Of a stretch of DNA of 64,000 nucleotides, positions 25,988-34,103 are shown one piece after another. The position numbers and the translations under genes were made by a program. Every line of letters begins with the position of its first letter. The first letter of the stretch is position 1. The notes under the pieces were generated by a model, which searched no databases, was not told the DNA's origin, and was given only the letters and a program-made list of their open reading frames with translations. Source of the DNA: Sulfuritalea sp. (GTDB lineage Bacteria; Pseudomonadota; Gammaproteobacteria; Burkholderiales; Rhodocyclaceae); contig JALNYT010000002.1 of the NCBI GenBank assembly GCA_023229685.1, positions 62,001-126,000 of the forward strand. Reading direction: 5' to 3'.

Positions 25988-27520
25988 TTAAAGCGGAATG
26001 TTGCCGTGCTTGCGCCACGGATTCTCGATCTTCTTGCCGCGCAGCATGGCGAGGCTGCGACAGATGCGTTTGCGGGTTTCGTTGGGCATGATCACATCAT
26101 CGATGAAGCCACGGGCCCCTGCAACGAAGGGATTGGCGAACTTGGCCTTGTACTCGGCCTCACGTGCCGCCACCTTGACTGGATCGCCCTTCTCTTCGCG
26201 GAAGATGATCTCGACGGCGCCCTTCGGCCCCATCACCGCAATCTCTGCCGAAGGCCAGGCGAAGTTGACGTCGCCGCGCAGGTGCTTCGAGGCCATCACG
26301 TCGTAAGCTCCGCCGTAAGCCTTGCGCGTGATCAATGTCACCTTTGGCACCGTGCATTCGGCGTAGGCATACAGCAGCTTGGCGCCGTGCTTGATAATGC
26401 CGCCGTATTCCTGCGCTGTCCCCGGCATGAAGCCGGGCACATCGACCAGGGTGATGATGGGAATATTGAACGCATCGCAAAAGCGCACGAAGCGCCCGGC
26501 CTTGATCGAGGACTTGATATCGAGACAGCCCGCCATCACCATCGGCTGATTGGCGACGATGCCGACTGTCTGCCCTTCCATGCGGGCGAAGCCGATCACG
26601 ATGTTCTTTGCATTATCCGGCTGAAGCTCGAAGAAGTCGGTGTCATCGACCATCTTGAGAATCAGTTCCTTGATGTCATAGGGCTTGTTGGCGTTATCCG
26701 GCACCAGCGTGTCGAGCGAAAAGTCAAGGCGCTCCGCCGGATCGCTGGTCTGTCGCAACGGCGGCTTTTCCTTGTTGTTGAGGGGAAGGTAGTTGAAAAA
26801 CCGGCGCAGCATCAGCAACGCGTCGACATCGTTCTCGAACGCCAGATCGGCGACGCCGGATTTGCTGGAGTGCGTGACCGCACCGCCGAGTTCCTCGGCG
26901 GTGACCTCCTCGTGCGTCACCGTCCTCACCACCTCGGGGCCGGTGACGAACATGTAGGAAGAATCCTTCACCATGAAGATGAAGTCCGTCATCGCCGGAC
27001 TGTACACGGCACCCCCGGCGCAGGGGCCCATGATCATCGAGATCTGCGGGATCACCCCGGACGCCATCACGTTGCGCTGAAACACATCGGCATAACCACC
27101 GAGGGCGGCAACGCCTTCCTGAATTCGCGCGCCACCGGAGTCATTCAGGCCAATCACCGGCGCACCGACTTTCATCGCGTGGTCCATGATCTTGCAAATC
27201 TTCTCCGCGTGCGCTTCCGACAGGGCGCCGCCGAACACCGTGAAGTCCTGCGAAAACACAAACACCATACGACCGTTGATGGTGCCATAGCCGGTCACCA
27301 CGCCGTCGCCGGGAACGTGGCTGTCGCCCATGCCGAAGTCGACGCAACGATGCTCCTTGAACATGTCCCACTCTTCGAAGGTGCCGTCATCCAGCAGCAT
27401 CTCGATGCGTTCGCGGGCGGTCAGCTTGCCCTTGGCGTGCTGGGCGTCGATGCGCTTCTGGCCACCACCCAGGGCCGCCCTGCCGCGCTTTTCGTCCAGT
27501 TGGTGAATGATGTCGTGCAT
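25988..27520 (-). CDS. pccB: Propionyl-CoA carboxylase carboxyltransferase subunit
   Basis: Transfers CO2 from carboxybiotin to propionyl-CoA, giving methylmalonyl-CoA. The 510-residue crotonase-fold protein has [12 protein letters not shown], the oxyanion motif [31 protein letters not shown] in the N-half, the second-half [24 protein letters not shown] and the C-terminal [15 protein letters not shown]. Its length equals the family norm. It lies 30 bp after meaB and before pccA on the same strand. Confidence 0.95.
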   Translation of the reverse strand: MHDIIHQLDEKRGRAALGGGQKRIDAQHAKGKLTARERIEMLLDDGTFEEWDMFKEHRCVDFGMGDSHVPGDGVVTGYGTINGRMVFVFSQDFTVFGGALSEAHAEKICKIMDHAMKVGAPVIGLNDSGGARIQEGVAALGGYADVFQRNVMASGVIPQISMIMGPCAGGAVYSPAMTDFIFMVKDSSYMFVTGPEVVRTVTHEEVTAEELGGAVTHSSKSGVADLAFENDVDALLMLRRFFNYLPLNNKEKPPLRQTSDPAERLDFSLDTLVPDNANKPYDIKELILKMVDDTDFFELQPDNAKNIVIGFARMEGQTVGIVANQPMVMAGCLDIKSSIKAGRFVRFCDAFNIPIITLVDVPGFMPGTAQEYGGIIKHGAKLLYAYAECTVPKVTLITRKAYGGAYDVMASKHLRGDVNFAWPSAEIAVMGPKGAVEIIFREEKGDPVKVAAREAEYKAKFANPFVAGARGFIDDVIMPNETRKRICRSLAMLRGKKIENPWRKHGNIPL

Positions 27521-27550
27521 GCGAAATTCCTCCGATCAAACCAAGCGTAA

Positions 27551-28564
27551 CTATAAATAGTGGCTCACCAGCCCGAGCAGGCGCTGCGCCGCAGCGGCCG
27601 GTGTGGTCGTGCCGGCTTCAACAGAAACTGACAGTTCGGCCAACGCGCCCTTCACCCCGGGGTGCTCGCGAAATCGGCTGCGCAAGCCCGAGTCGATCTG
27701 CTGCCACATCCAGGCCAGCGCCTGATGACGCCGCCGTGCCGCGAACTCGCCGGTGGCGGTCAAGGTCTGCCGGAAAGTTTCGATGGCCTGCCAGAAATCC
27801 GCGAGGCCATGCTTGCGGGTTGCCGACAGGGTCAGCACCGGCGGCTGCCAGTTGGGAGAGGCCGGATGCAGCATCGACAGCGCCGAGCGCATTTGCGCGG
27901 CAGCCAGTTGTGCCGCCGCCGGATCAAGGTCGGCCTTGTTGAACACGACCAGGTCGGCGAGTTCCATGATGCCCTTCTTGATCGCCTGCAGATCATCGCC
28001 CGCATTCGGCAGCATCAAGAGGACAAAGGCATCGGTCATGCCGGCCACCGCGGTTTCGGACTGGCCGACGCCCACGGTCTCGACAATGATGATGTCGTAG
28101 CCGGCGGCTTCGCACAGCAACAGGGCTTCACGCGTGTGTTCGGCGACGCCGCCCAGGCTGCCGGAGGAAGGCGACGGCCGGATGAAGGCTTCCGGTCGTA
28201 GCGAGAGAAGTTCCATGCGGGTCTTGTCACCGAGGATCGAGCCGCCATGAACGGTTGATGAGGGATCCACCGCCAGCACCGCGACGCGATGGCCGCCCTC
28301 AATCAGGTACATGCCCAGGGCTTCGATGAAGGTCGACTTTCCCACCCCCGGCACGCCCGAGATGCCGATGCGCATGGAATGGCCCGTTTGCGGCAGCACG
28401 GCGTCCAGCAGCTTTTGCGCCCGCTGCTGATGCTCGGGACGCGTCGACTCGGCCAGGGTAATCGCCTTGGCCAGCGCGCGCCGGTTGCCGGCCAGAAGGC
28501 CGCCGACCAGCGAGGTATTTTCCTCGTCCGGGCTGCTTTGGCCCGGTTCAGTCATGCGCTGCAT
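27551..28564 (-). CDS. meaB: Methylmalonyl-CoA mutase-associated GTPase MeaB
   Basis: G3E-family GTPase that loads and protects adenosylcobalamin in methylmalonyl-CoA mutase. From the ATG at 28564 it is 337 residues, with the P-loop GVPGVGKST, the AVDPSS switch, the ETVGVGQSE Walker-B region and base-specificity NKAD. Another ATG at 28555 would shorten it by three residues. The start lies 8 bp after the mutase stop, as expected for a chaperone translated with its client. The C-terminal helical dimerisation arm is present. Confidence 0.94.
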   Translation of the reverse strand: MQRMTEPGQSSPDEENTSLVGGLLAGNRRALAKAITLAESTRPEHQQRAQKLLDAVLPQTGHSMRIGISGVPGVGKSTFIEALGMYLIEGGHRVAVLAVDPSSTVHGGSILGDKTRMELLSLRPEAFIRPSPSSGSLGGVAEHTREALLLCEAAGYDIIIVETVGVGQSETAVAGMTDAFVLLMLPNAGDDLQAIKKGIMELADLVVFNKADLDPAAAQLAAAQMRSALSMLHPASPNWQPPVLTLSATRKHGLADFWQAIETFRQTLTATGEFAARRRHQALAWMWQQIDSGLRSRFREHPGVKGALAELSVSVEAGTTTPAAAAQRLLGLVSHYL

Positions 28565-28572
28565 CGGCAAGG

Positions 28573-30738
28573 TCAGGCACTGGCCGGCAGATGCGCGGCG
28601 CGGATGGCACGCAGCACCTCGTGGGCGCACTGCGGAATCGGTGTGCCCGGGCCGAAGATGCCGGCGGCGCCCGCCTTGTAGAGCTCGTCATAGTCCTGCG
28701 CCGGGATCACGCCGCCGACGAAAATGACAATGTCGCTGGCGCCCTGCTCCCGCAGCGCCTTGACCAGTGCCGGCACCAGCGTCTTGTGACCGGCAGCGAG
28801 GGTAGACACGCCGATCGCGTGCACATCGTTTTCGACCGCCTGTTGCGCCGCCTCTTCCGGCGTCTGGAACAGCGGGCCGACGTCAACGTCGAAGCCGAGG
28901 TCGGCGAATGCCGTGGCCACGACCTTGGCACCGCGGTCGTGGCCGTCCTGGCCCAGCTTGGCGATCATGATGCGCGGCCGGCGTCCCTCTGCCGCGGCAA
29001 AGTTGTCGATCAGGTCGCGGATTTCCTGCATGGTTCCGTCCTCGCCAAACGCCGCACTATAGACGCCGGACACGGTCTGGGTGGTAGCACGATGACGGCC
29101 CCAGGCCGCCTCCAGCGCATCCGATATTTCGCCGACTGTAGCACGCAGCCGGCTGGCCTTGATGGTCAGGTCGAGCAGGTTGCCGCTGCCCGTCTTCGCG
29201 GCGTCGGTCAATGCCGCCAGCGCCGACTGAACGGCCGCGCTGTCGCGCGTGGCGCGAATCTGCTTGAGGCGGATGATCTGGCCATCACGCACCGCATGGT
29301 TGTCCACGTCGCGCGTGTCGATCGGGGCTTGCTCCTTGAGTTGGTACTTGTTCACGCCGACGATGACATCCTTGCCGGAATCGATGCGCGCCTGCTTTTC
29401 GGCAGCACACTTCTCGATCTGCAGCTTGGCCCAGCCGCTTTGCACGGCCTGCGTCATGCCGCCCATCTGGTCCACGTCACCGATGATGCGCCAGGCTTCG
29501 TCGGCGATGTCCTGGGTCAGCTTTTCCATCATGTAGCTGCCGGCCCAGGGGTCGATCACGCTGGTGATGTGGGTTTCTTCCTGGATGATGAGTTGGGTGT
29601 TGCGCGCGATGCGGGCCGAGAACTCGGTCGGCAATGCAATAGCCTCGTCGAGCGAGTTGGTGTGCAGCGACTGCGTGCCGCCGAACACCGCCGCCATGGC
29701 TTCGATCGTGGTGCGCACCACGTTGTTGTAGGGATCCTGCTCGGTCAGCGACCAGCCCGAGGTCTGGCAATGAGTGCGCAGCATTAGCGACTTCGGATTC
29801 CTGGGCTTGAATTCGTCCATGATCCGCCACCACAACAGGCGTGCCGCGCGCATCTTGGCGATCTCGAGATAGAAGTTCATGCCGATGGCCCAGAAGAAAC
29901 TGAGGCGTCCGGCGAAAGCGTCGACGTCCATCCCCGAAGCCAGGGCCGTCTTCACGTACTCGCGGCCGTCGGCCAGCGTAAAGGCAAGCTCCAGCGCCTG
30001 GGTCGCCCCGGCCTCCTGCATGTGGTAGCCGGAGATCGAGATCGAGTTGAACTTCGGCATGTGCTGCGCCGTGTAGCCGATGATGTCGGCAATGATGCGC
30101 ATCGACGGTTCGGGCGGATAGATGTAGGTATTGCGGACCATGAACTCCTTGAGGATGTCGTTCTGGATCGTCCCCGAGAGTTGTTCCTGCGATACGCCCT
30201 GTTCCTCCGCCGCCACTATGTAGCCGGCAAGGATCGGCAGCACGGCGCCGTTCATGGTCATCGATACCGAGACCTTGTCGAGCGGAATGCCGTCGAAGAG
30301 AATCTTCATGTCCTCGACGGAATCAATCGCGACGCCGGCCTTGCCGACATCGCCCGTGACACGCGGGTGATCCGAGTCATAGCCGCGGTGGGTGGCGAGA
30401 TCGAAGGCCACCGACACGCCCTGGCCACCGGCGGCCAAGGCCTGGCGGTAAAACGCATTGGACGCCTCGGCCGTGGAAAACCCGGCGTACTGACGTATGG
30501 TCCAGGGCCGCACGGCATACATGGTGGCCTGCGGCCCGCGCAGGAAAGGCGCGAACCCCGGCAAGGTGTCGGCGTAGGGCAGGTCCTCGACATCGGCCTT
30601 GGTGTAGAGCGGCTTGACGGTCAAGCCTTCCGGCGTCACCCAGTTCAACCGGGAGACGTCGCCACCGGGGGCCGACTTGGCCGCCGCCTTGGCCCAAGCC
30701 TCGATCGGGGGAATGCTGACTTCGGGTGCCTTGCTCAT
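28573..30738 (-). CDS. mcm: Methylmalonyl-CoA mutase, single-chain B12 enzyme
   Basis: Interconverts methylmalonyl-CoA and succinyl-CoA using adenosylcobalamin. The 721-residue protein has the substrate TIM barrel ([50 protein letters not shown]) and a C-terminal B12 domain starting [18 protein letters not shown], in which DGHDRG is the His-on cobalt-binding motif. The length matches the alpha subunit, with no separate beta subunit. It is the first gene of the operon, with ribosome site AAGGAAG. Its promoter overlaps the palindrome shared with the divergent GntR gene. Confidence 0.96.
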   Translation of the reverse strand: MSKAPEVSIPPIEAWAKAAAKSAPGGDVSRLNWVTPEGLTVKPLYTKADVEDLPYADTLPGFAPFLRGPQATMYAVRPWTIRQYAGFSTAEASNAFYRQALAAGGQGVSVAFDLATHRGYDSDHPRVTGDVGKAGVAIDSVEDMKILFDGIPLDKVSVSMTMNGAVLPILAGYIVAAEEQGVSQEQLSGTIQNDILKEFMVRNTYIYPPEPSMRIIADIIGYTAQHMPKFNSISISGYHMQEAGATQALELAFTLADGREYVKTALASGMDVDAFAGRLSFFWAIGMNFYLEIAKMRAARLLWWRIMDEFKPRNPKSLMLRTHCQTSGWSLTEQDPYNNVVRTTIEAMAAVFGGTQSLHTNSLDEAIALPTEFSARIARNTQLIIQEETHITSVIDPWAGSYMMEKLTQDIADEAWRIIGDVDQMGGMTQAVQSGWAKLQIEKCAAEKQARIDSGKDVIVGVNKYQLKEQAPIDTRDVDNHAVRDGQIIRLKQIRATRDSAAVQSALAALTDAAKTGSGNLLDLTIKASRLRATVGEISDALEAAWGRHRATTQTVSGVYSAAFGEDGTMQEIRDLIDNFAAAEGRRPRIMIAKLGQDGHDRGAKVVATAFADLGFDVDVGPLFQTPEEAAQQAVENDVHAIGVSTLAAGHKTLVPALVKALREQGASDIVIFVGGVIPAQDYDELYKAGAAGIFGPGTPIPQCAHEVLRAIRAAHLPASA
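29217..29228 (-). repeat. 12-mer AGTCGGCGCTGG inside mcm
   Basis: Exact minus-strand copy within the mutase coding sequence, one of five minus-strand copies in the window. Confidence 0.8.
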
Positions 30739-30759
30739 GTTTCTTCCTTTTTAAGGCGC

Positions 30760-30788
30760 TTGACTTCCTGACGTGGAGCTATGATACT
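30760..30788 (+). promoter_or_regulatory. Candidate sigma-70 promoter of the GntR gene
   Basis: TTGACT (30760-30765), a 17-bp spacer and GATACT (30783-30788). The expected transcription start would be only a few bases before the ATG at 30801, which has no ribosome site, so the message may be nearly leaderless. Confidence 0.4.
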
Positions 30789-30809
30789 GCATCCATAATT
30801 ATGAATGCA
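30788..30809. promoter_or_regulatory. 22-bp palindromic operator between gntR and mcm
   Basis: Inverted repeat with outer arms TGCAT/ATGCA and the perfect centre CATAATTATG; a single base pair breaks symmetry. It covers the GntR start codon, follows its likely -10 box, and lies in the spacer of a possible mcm promoter on the other strand (TTGCAT, 17-18 bp, TATCAT). A dimeric repressor bound here could shut off both directions; that this is the GntR protein is inference. Confidence 0.65.
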
Positions 30810-31472
30810 AGACCGTCATCACATATTCTCACCGCACCCGCCTTGTATGAACAGGTGGCCGAGCGATTGCGCACGCGGATTTTCGCGCATGAACTGCCGC
30901 CCGGGGGCTGGATAGATGAGCAAGCGCTGGCTTTGGAGTATGGCATCAGCCGCACGCCGCTGCGCGAAGCGCTGAAAGTGCTCGCCGCCGAAGGCTTGGT
31001 AGTGCTCAAGCCGCGCCGCGGCTGCTATGTGACCGAATTGTCAGAACAGGACATCGACGAGGTGTTCCCGGTGATGGCGCTGCTCGAAGGCCGCGTCGCC
31101 GCGGAAGCGGCGCGCCGTGCCACCAGCGCCGACTTTGCTCGCCTCAGCGCAATTCACGAAGAACTCGAACAGCATGCCGCGGCCAATGATGCCGATCGTT
31201 TTTTTGAGGCTAACCAGCGCTTCCACACGGCGCTGCAGGAAATCGCCGGCAACCGCTATTTGGCCCAACTGATTGACGATGCACGCAAGGTCATCAAGCT
31301 CACCCGCCGCGATTCGCTGCGGCTTGAAGGCCGCCTCAGGCAATCACTGGCAGAACACCGCGAAATCCTTGAAGCCTTGCGCCTGAAAGATGTCGCCCTG
31401 GCGGGACAGCGCATGCACGATCATCTGCTTTCCAGCCGCGCCAGTGCGGCGCGGCTGGCTACCTCAAACTGA
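30801..31472 (+). CDS. GntR-family (FCD) transcriptional regulator
   Basis: DNA-binding regulator of 223 residues. The N-terminal winged helix (about 12-75) has the GntR signature ALEYGISRTPLREALKVLAAEGLV, followed by an all-helical FCD ligand domain (about 85-210) with the metal/ligand-binding His and Asp/Asn residues, for example NQRFHTAL and LAEHREILEAL. It is divergent from mcm-meaB-pccB-pccA and separated by 62 bp containing a palindrome, so it most likely controls that operon in response to propionyl- or methylmalonyl-pathway metabolites. Ligand and sign of regulation are inferred. Confidence 0.92.
   Translation: MNARPSSHILTAPALYEQVAERLRTRIFAHELPPGGWIDEQALALEYGISRTPLREALKVLAAEGLVVLKPRRGCYVTELSEQDIDEVFPVMALLEGRVAAEAARRATSADFARLSAIHEELEQHAAANDADRFFEANQRFHTALQEIAGNRYLAQLIDDARKVIKLTRRDSLRLEGRLRQSLAEHREILEALRLKDVALAGQRMHDHLLSSRASAARLATSN
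31123..31134 (-). repeat. 12-mer AGTCGGCGCTGG inside the GntR gene
   Basis: Exact minus-strand copy within the coding region, encoding part of the ligand-binding domain. Confidence 0.8.
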
Positions 31473-31517
31473 GCAGGCCGCTGAGGTCCTCGTAGCCGGT
31501 CGCCGTCAATTGGCGGC

Positions 31518-32921
31518 CTACATTTCACAGATGAAGTCTTCGAACTTGCCACCGGGGCCGCGTGGAATGTCCGGTGTGCAGTAGTCGAAATCCACGACGA
31601 ACCGAAAGCCGAGAAACTCGACGAGTTTTTCAGCGAGGGCCTGCTCCTCGGTAGTGCTTAACGGACGCTCCACTGCCAGGCGCAAGGTGATGCGTTCGAG
31701 GCTGCGCTGGACGATCTGGTACTGGCGCACCGGCGCGATGTCGCGATAGCCGAAGGCGCCGACCAGCGGCCAGAAGCGCCGGCCATCCGGCAGCCGCAAC
31801 AGGTTGCGCTCGCGCCCGCGAATCCGCCGGATCTTCGGCAGGCCGCGACCGCAGGCGCACGGCCCATCGGCTTCGGCGAGATCGCCAAGGTCGTAGCGGA
31901 TGAGCGGGGTCGCAAAGTTGTGCAGGTCGGTGACGACGACACGTCCCGTTTCGCCGGCGGCACAGGGCCGGTCATCGTCGCGCAGCAGTTCAAATACCAG
32001 CCCTTCGGACATCACATGGTAGCCGCCGCCCTGCGGACATTCGATGGCGATCACGCCGACTTCCTGCGTGCTGTAGACGTCCGCGATCCCGACCCCGAGC
32101 ACGCGCCGGCAGCGCTCACGCAACGAGTCGTGCAGCGTCTCGCCGATGGTTCGCACCTGCTTCAGGCGCGCCATACCGGCGAGTTGATCGGGATCGGTCT
32201 CGGCCAGATCGAGTAGCGCCGAAAGATTATTCGGATAGGTGAGCAGATAGGCCGGCATGATCTGCCGCAGCCACTCGGCCTGGCGCAGGATATCGGTTTG
32301 CAGATTCAGCCCATAGGATCGCCCCGAGGCAAACAGATGGTTGACCGGCGGCCCCCAGTCTGCCGACGAGACGCCGCGGCGCGCCGTATCCTCGGTGGCG
32401 AACTGCGCCCGGATGATCGCCAGCGACTGCGAAAAATCGCGCTGCTGCCACAGGTGCTCACGCAGGGTCATCGCCATCCAGATCAGGCCGTTGAGCCCGC
32501 TGCGACGAACGGCGACCGGCTCGCCGGTCGAACCGGTACTCTGCGCCAGCGACACCGCACCGTGTTCCGGCGGCATCCACGCGCAATCGATATCGGCGCG
32601 GCGTTTTTGCAGATCTTCACGGCGCATCACGGGGATCGCCGACAGCCACTCGCGCAGGCCCTGTGTCTGATCGGGAGGAAGCCCTGCAAGCCGCCCCGCG
32701 TGGAAGGGGGAATGGCGGCGCGCGTGTTCGGTCAACGCGTTCAACTGTCGGATCTGCGCCTGCTCGATCTCGGCCGCCGGCAACCATTGCGATTGCTCGA
32801 GTTGCTTCAGCAGTGCGGCCAGAAGAAGTCCCTGCTGCCCGGGCACCGCGGGCCAGACGACGCCCGGCAGACGCGACTGCATCGGCGGCCAGGTCGACTC
32901 TGGTTGTGGGCCTGGAATCAC
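31518..32921 (-). CDS. PaaK/CapK-like adenylate-forming ligase
   Basis: 467-residue member of the AMP-binding superfamily closest in layout to phenylacetate-CoA ligase and CapK-type proteins. Visible motifs are the phosphate loop AQSTGSTGEPVAV, an YSTQEVG adenine-binding segment, TPLIRYDLGDLAEA, a CxCGRGLPKI zinc-like turn and GRERNLLRLPDGRRFWP. The GTG at 32921 overlaps the methyltransferase stop as GTGA; an ATG at 32882 is an alternative. The two genes are therefore coupled. It probably activates a carboxylic acid for transfer, perhaps to a surface glycan or lipid; the substrate is unknown. Confidence 0.8.
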   Translation of the reverse strand: MIPGPQPESTWPPMQSRLPGVVWPAVPGQQGLLLAALLKQLEQSQWLPAAEIEQAQIRQLNALTEHARRHSPFHAGRLAGLPPDQTQGLREWLSAIPVMRREDLQKRRADIDCAWMPPEHGAVSLAQSTGSTGEPVAVRRSGLNGLIWMAMTLREHLWQQRDFSQSLAIIRAQFATEDTARRGVSSADWGPPVNHLFASGRSYGLNLQTDILRQAEWLRQIMPAYLLTYPNNLSALLDLAETDPDQLAGMARLKQVRTIGETLHDSLRERCRRVLGVGIADVYSTQEVGVIAIECPQGGGYHVMSEGLVFELLRDDDRPCAAGETGRVVVTDLHNFATPLIRYDLGDLAEADGPCACGRGLPKIRRIRGRERNLLRLPDGRRFWPLVGAFGYRDIAPVRQYQIVQRSLERITLRLAVERPLSTTEEQALAEKLVEFLGFRFVVDFDYCTPDIPRGPGGKFEDFICEM

Positions 32922-33955
32922 GCTGCACTCGCTTCCGAACCGCCCTGCCGCTTTTTGAGCAACACGTGCGGGCAGCGCTCGGCAAGTTCGTAGCTGCCGA
33001 TACGCGTTGCCACCAGATCGAAACCGGCGCGCCGCAGATGCCCGATCGCTGCGTCGAAGCGCATGAAGTTGTTTCGCGCCGGCGACCCCCGATAGACGTC
33101 TATCGTCCCGACTTGCGCCGGCAGCCAGCCACGCGCTTCGGCCAGCGCGCGCGCATCGATCCGCGCCGCGTTCCACACCTGCCAGACCGCGTCGACCGCA
33201 ACATCGGGCGCATCCACCATCCCCTGTAGCGCCATTGCAAGACGCCACTTGAAGGCATGAAAGCTGCCGATTGCACCTGAATGCAGCGCGGCGATTACCG
33301 CATCCGGGGTTTCGGCGACATCAGGGCGGCAGAACAATCGCAGCATCAAATACCCGTCGCGGCGCAGGCAGCGATACACCGACGTGAGCAGGCGCGACAG
33401 TTCATCGGGAAAACCAACCGGCGTCAGGCAGCCATCGCCGATCACCAGATCGAAGCTTTCATCCGGAAACGGCGCGTGCAACCAATCCGCGCAGATCGCG
33501 CGCCGACTGTCGGTGTCGCCCGGCCACACCGAATCGATCATGGCCCCAACGCGCTCGAGGGCGAGCAGGTCGATATCCTGCAGCCAGCGTGCCGCGGCAA
33601 TTTCGGGCGTGACACCGAGCAGCCATGCCCGCTTATGCGCGGCTGTGCCGAACAGCTCAGTCCCGGTCGCCAGCATCTCCTCGACGATGCGCACGTCCTC
33701 CGCACACGGGCGCACCGGCGAACCAAGCAAGGGCCACTGCGCGGCAAGAGTACGCCAGAACGCACTGGCATCCAGAGCAGCTTGTACAGGCTGTTGCAAG
33801 CCGTGAACGCGGGTCACGGCTTGCAGACGGCGAGATTCAAAAATGCCGTAAGGAATCTTTCGGCGCGGCCTTGTGTTTTCATTGGATTGCAGGCTACCCA
33901 CAGGTGCCCCACCGGGGCTTTGTCTGGCCTCAATTATGCGCCGGCGTGCCGGCAA
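32918..33955 (-). CDS. SAM-dependent methyltransferase-like protein
   Basis: Up to 345 residues with a class I methyltransferase core. LLGVTPEIAAARW and DIDLLALERVGAMIDSVWPGD fit the first strands, DLVIGDGCLTPVGFPDELSRLL the motif-IV region, and VYRCLRRDGYLMLRLFC the following strand. The first conserved part starts near residue 58. The N-terminal 45 residues are Arg-rich and may not be translated; GTG at 33817 is an alternative start, inside a perfect hairpin. It precedes and overlaps the PaaK-like ligase. The methyl acceptor is unknown; the neighbourhood suggests surface-molecule modification. Confidence 0.75.
   Translation of the reverse strand: MPARRRIIEARQSPGGAPVGSLQSNENTRPRRKIPYGIFESRRLQAVTRVHGLQQPVQAALDASAFWRTLAAQWPLLGSPVRPCAEDVRIVEEMLATGTELFGTAAHKRAWLLGVTPEIAAARWLQDIDLLALERVGAMIDSVWPGDTDSRRAICADWLHAPFPDESFDLVIGDGCLTPVGFPDELSRLLTSVYRCLRRDGYLMLRLFCRPDVAETPDAVIAALHSGAIGSFHAFKWRLAMALQGMVDAPDVAVDAVWQVWNAARIDARALAEARGWLPAQVGTIDVYRGSPARNNFMRFDAAIGHLRRAGFDLVATRIGSYELAERCPHVLLKKRQGGSEASAA
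33795..33825. repeat. Perfect 12-bp hairpin at the methyltransferase 5' end
   Basis: TGCAAGCCGTGA pairs with TCACGGCTTGCA around a seven-base loop. It lies inside the longest reading frame of the methyltransferase but over the alternative GTG start, so it may be an operator or a translation-controlling structure. Confidence 0.6.
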
Positions 33956-34035
33956 CGCTCAAGCCATAGCCTGACTTGCTCAAAACGCGCAATAAGGCGT
34001 GGATTCGTCTGCGTTGCAATGCCAACTATTTCCTG

Positions 34036-34063
34036 TTGATTGGAATTTTGGAAGTGTTAGTAT
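34036..34063 (+). promoter_or_regulatory. Candidate promoter of the large exoprotein gene
   Basis: TTGATT (34036-34041), a 16-bp spacer and TAGTAT (34058-34063), in an AT-richer stretch 41 bp before the exoprotein ATG. It is the best sigma-70 match in the divergent gap 33956-34103. Confidence 0.4.
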
Positions 34064-34103
34064 CAGCTTGTCGTAGTCCGTGCCGCCGTTGCAGGGAGTC
34101 ATC

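Noticed and set aside
24710..27550. Long plus-strand open frames (421 and 524 codons) opposite pccA and pccB
   Set aside because: They mirror the codon structure of strongly recognised carboxylase genes, are rich in His/Arg/Gly/Asp without any domain, and have no ribosome site.
31518..33248. 576-residue version of the PaaK-like ligase
   Set aside because: The upstream 109 codons overlap the methyltransferase in another frame and are Arg/Ala-rich shadow; the GTGA junction at 32921 gives a normal ligase N-terminus.
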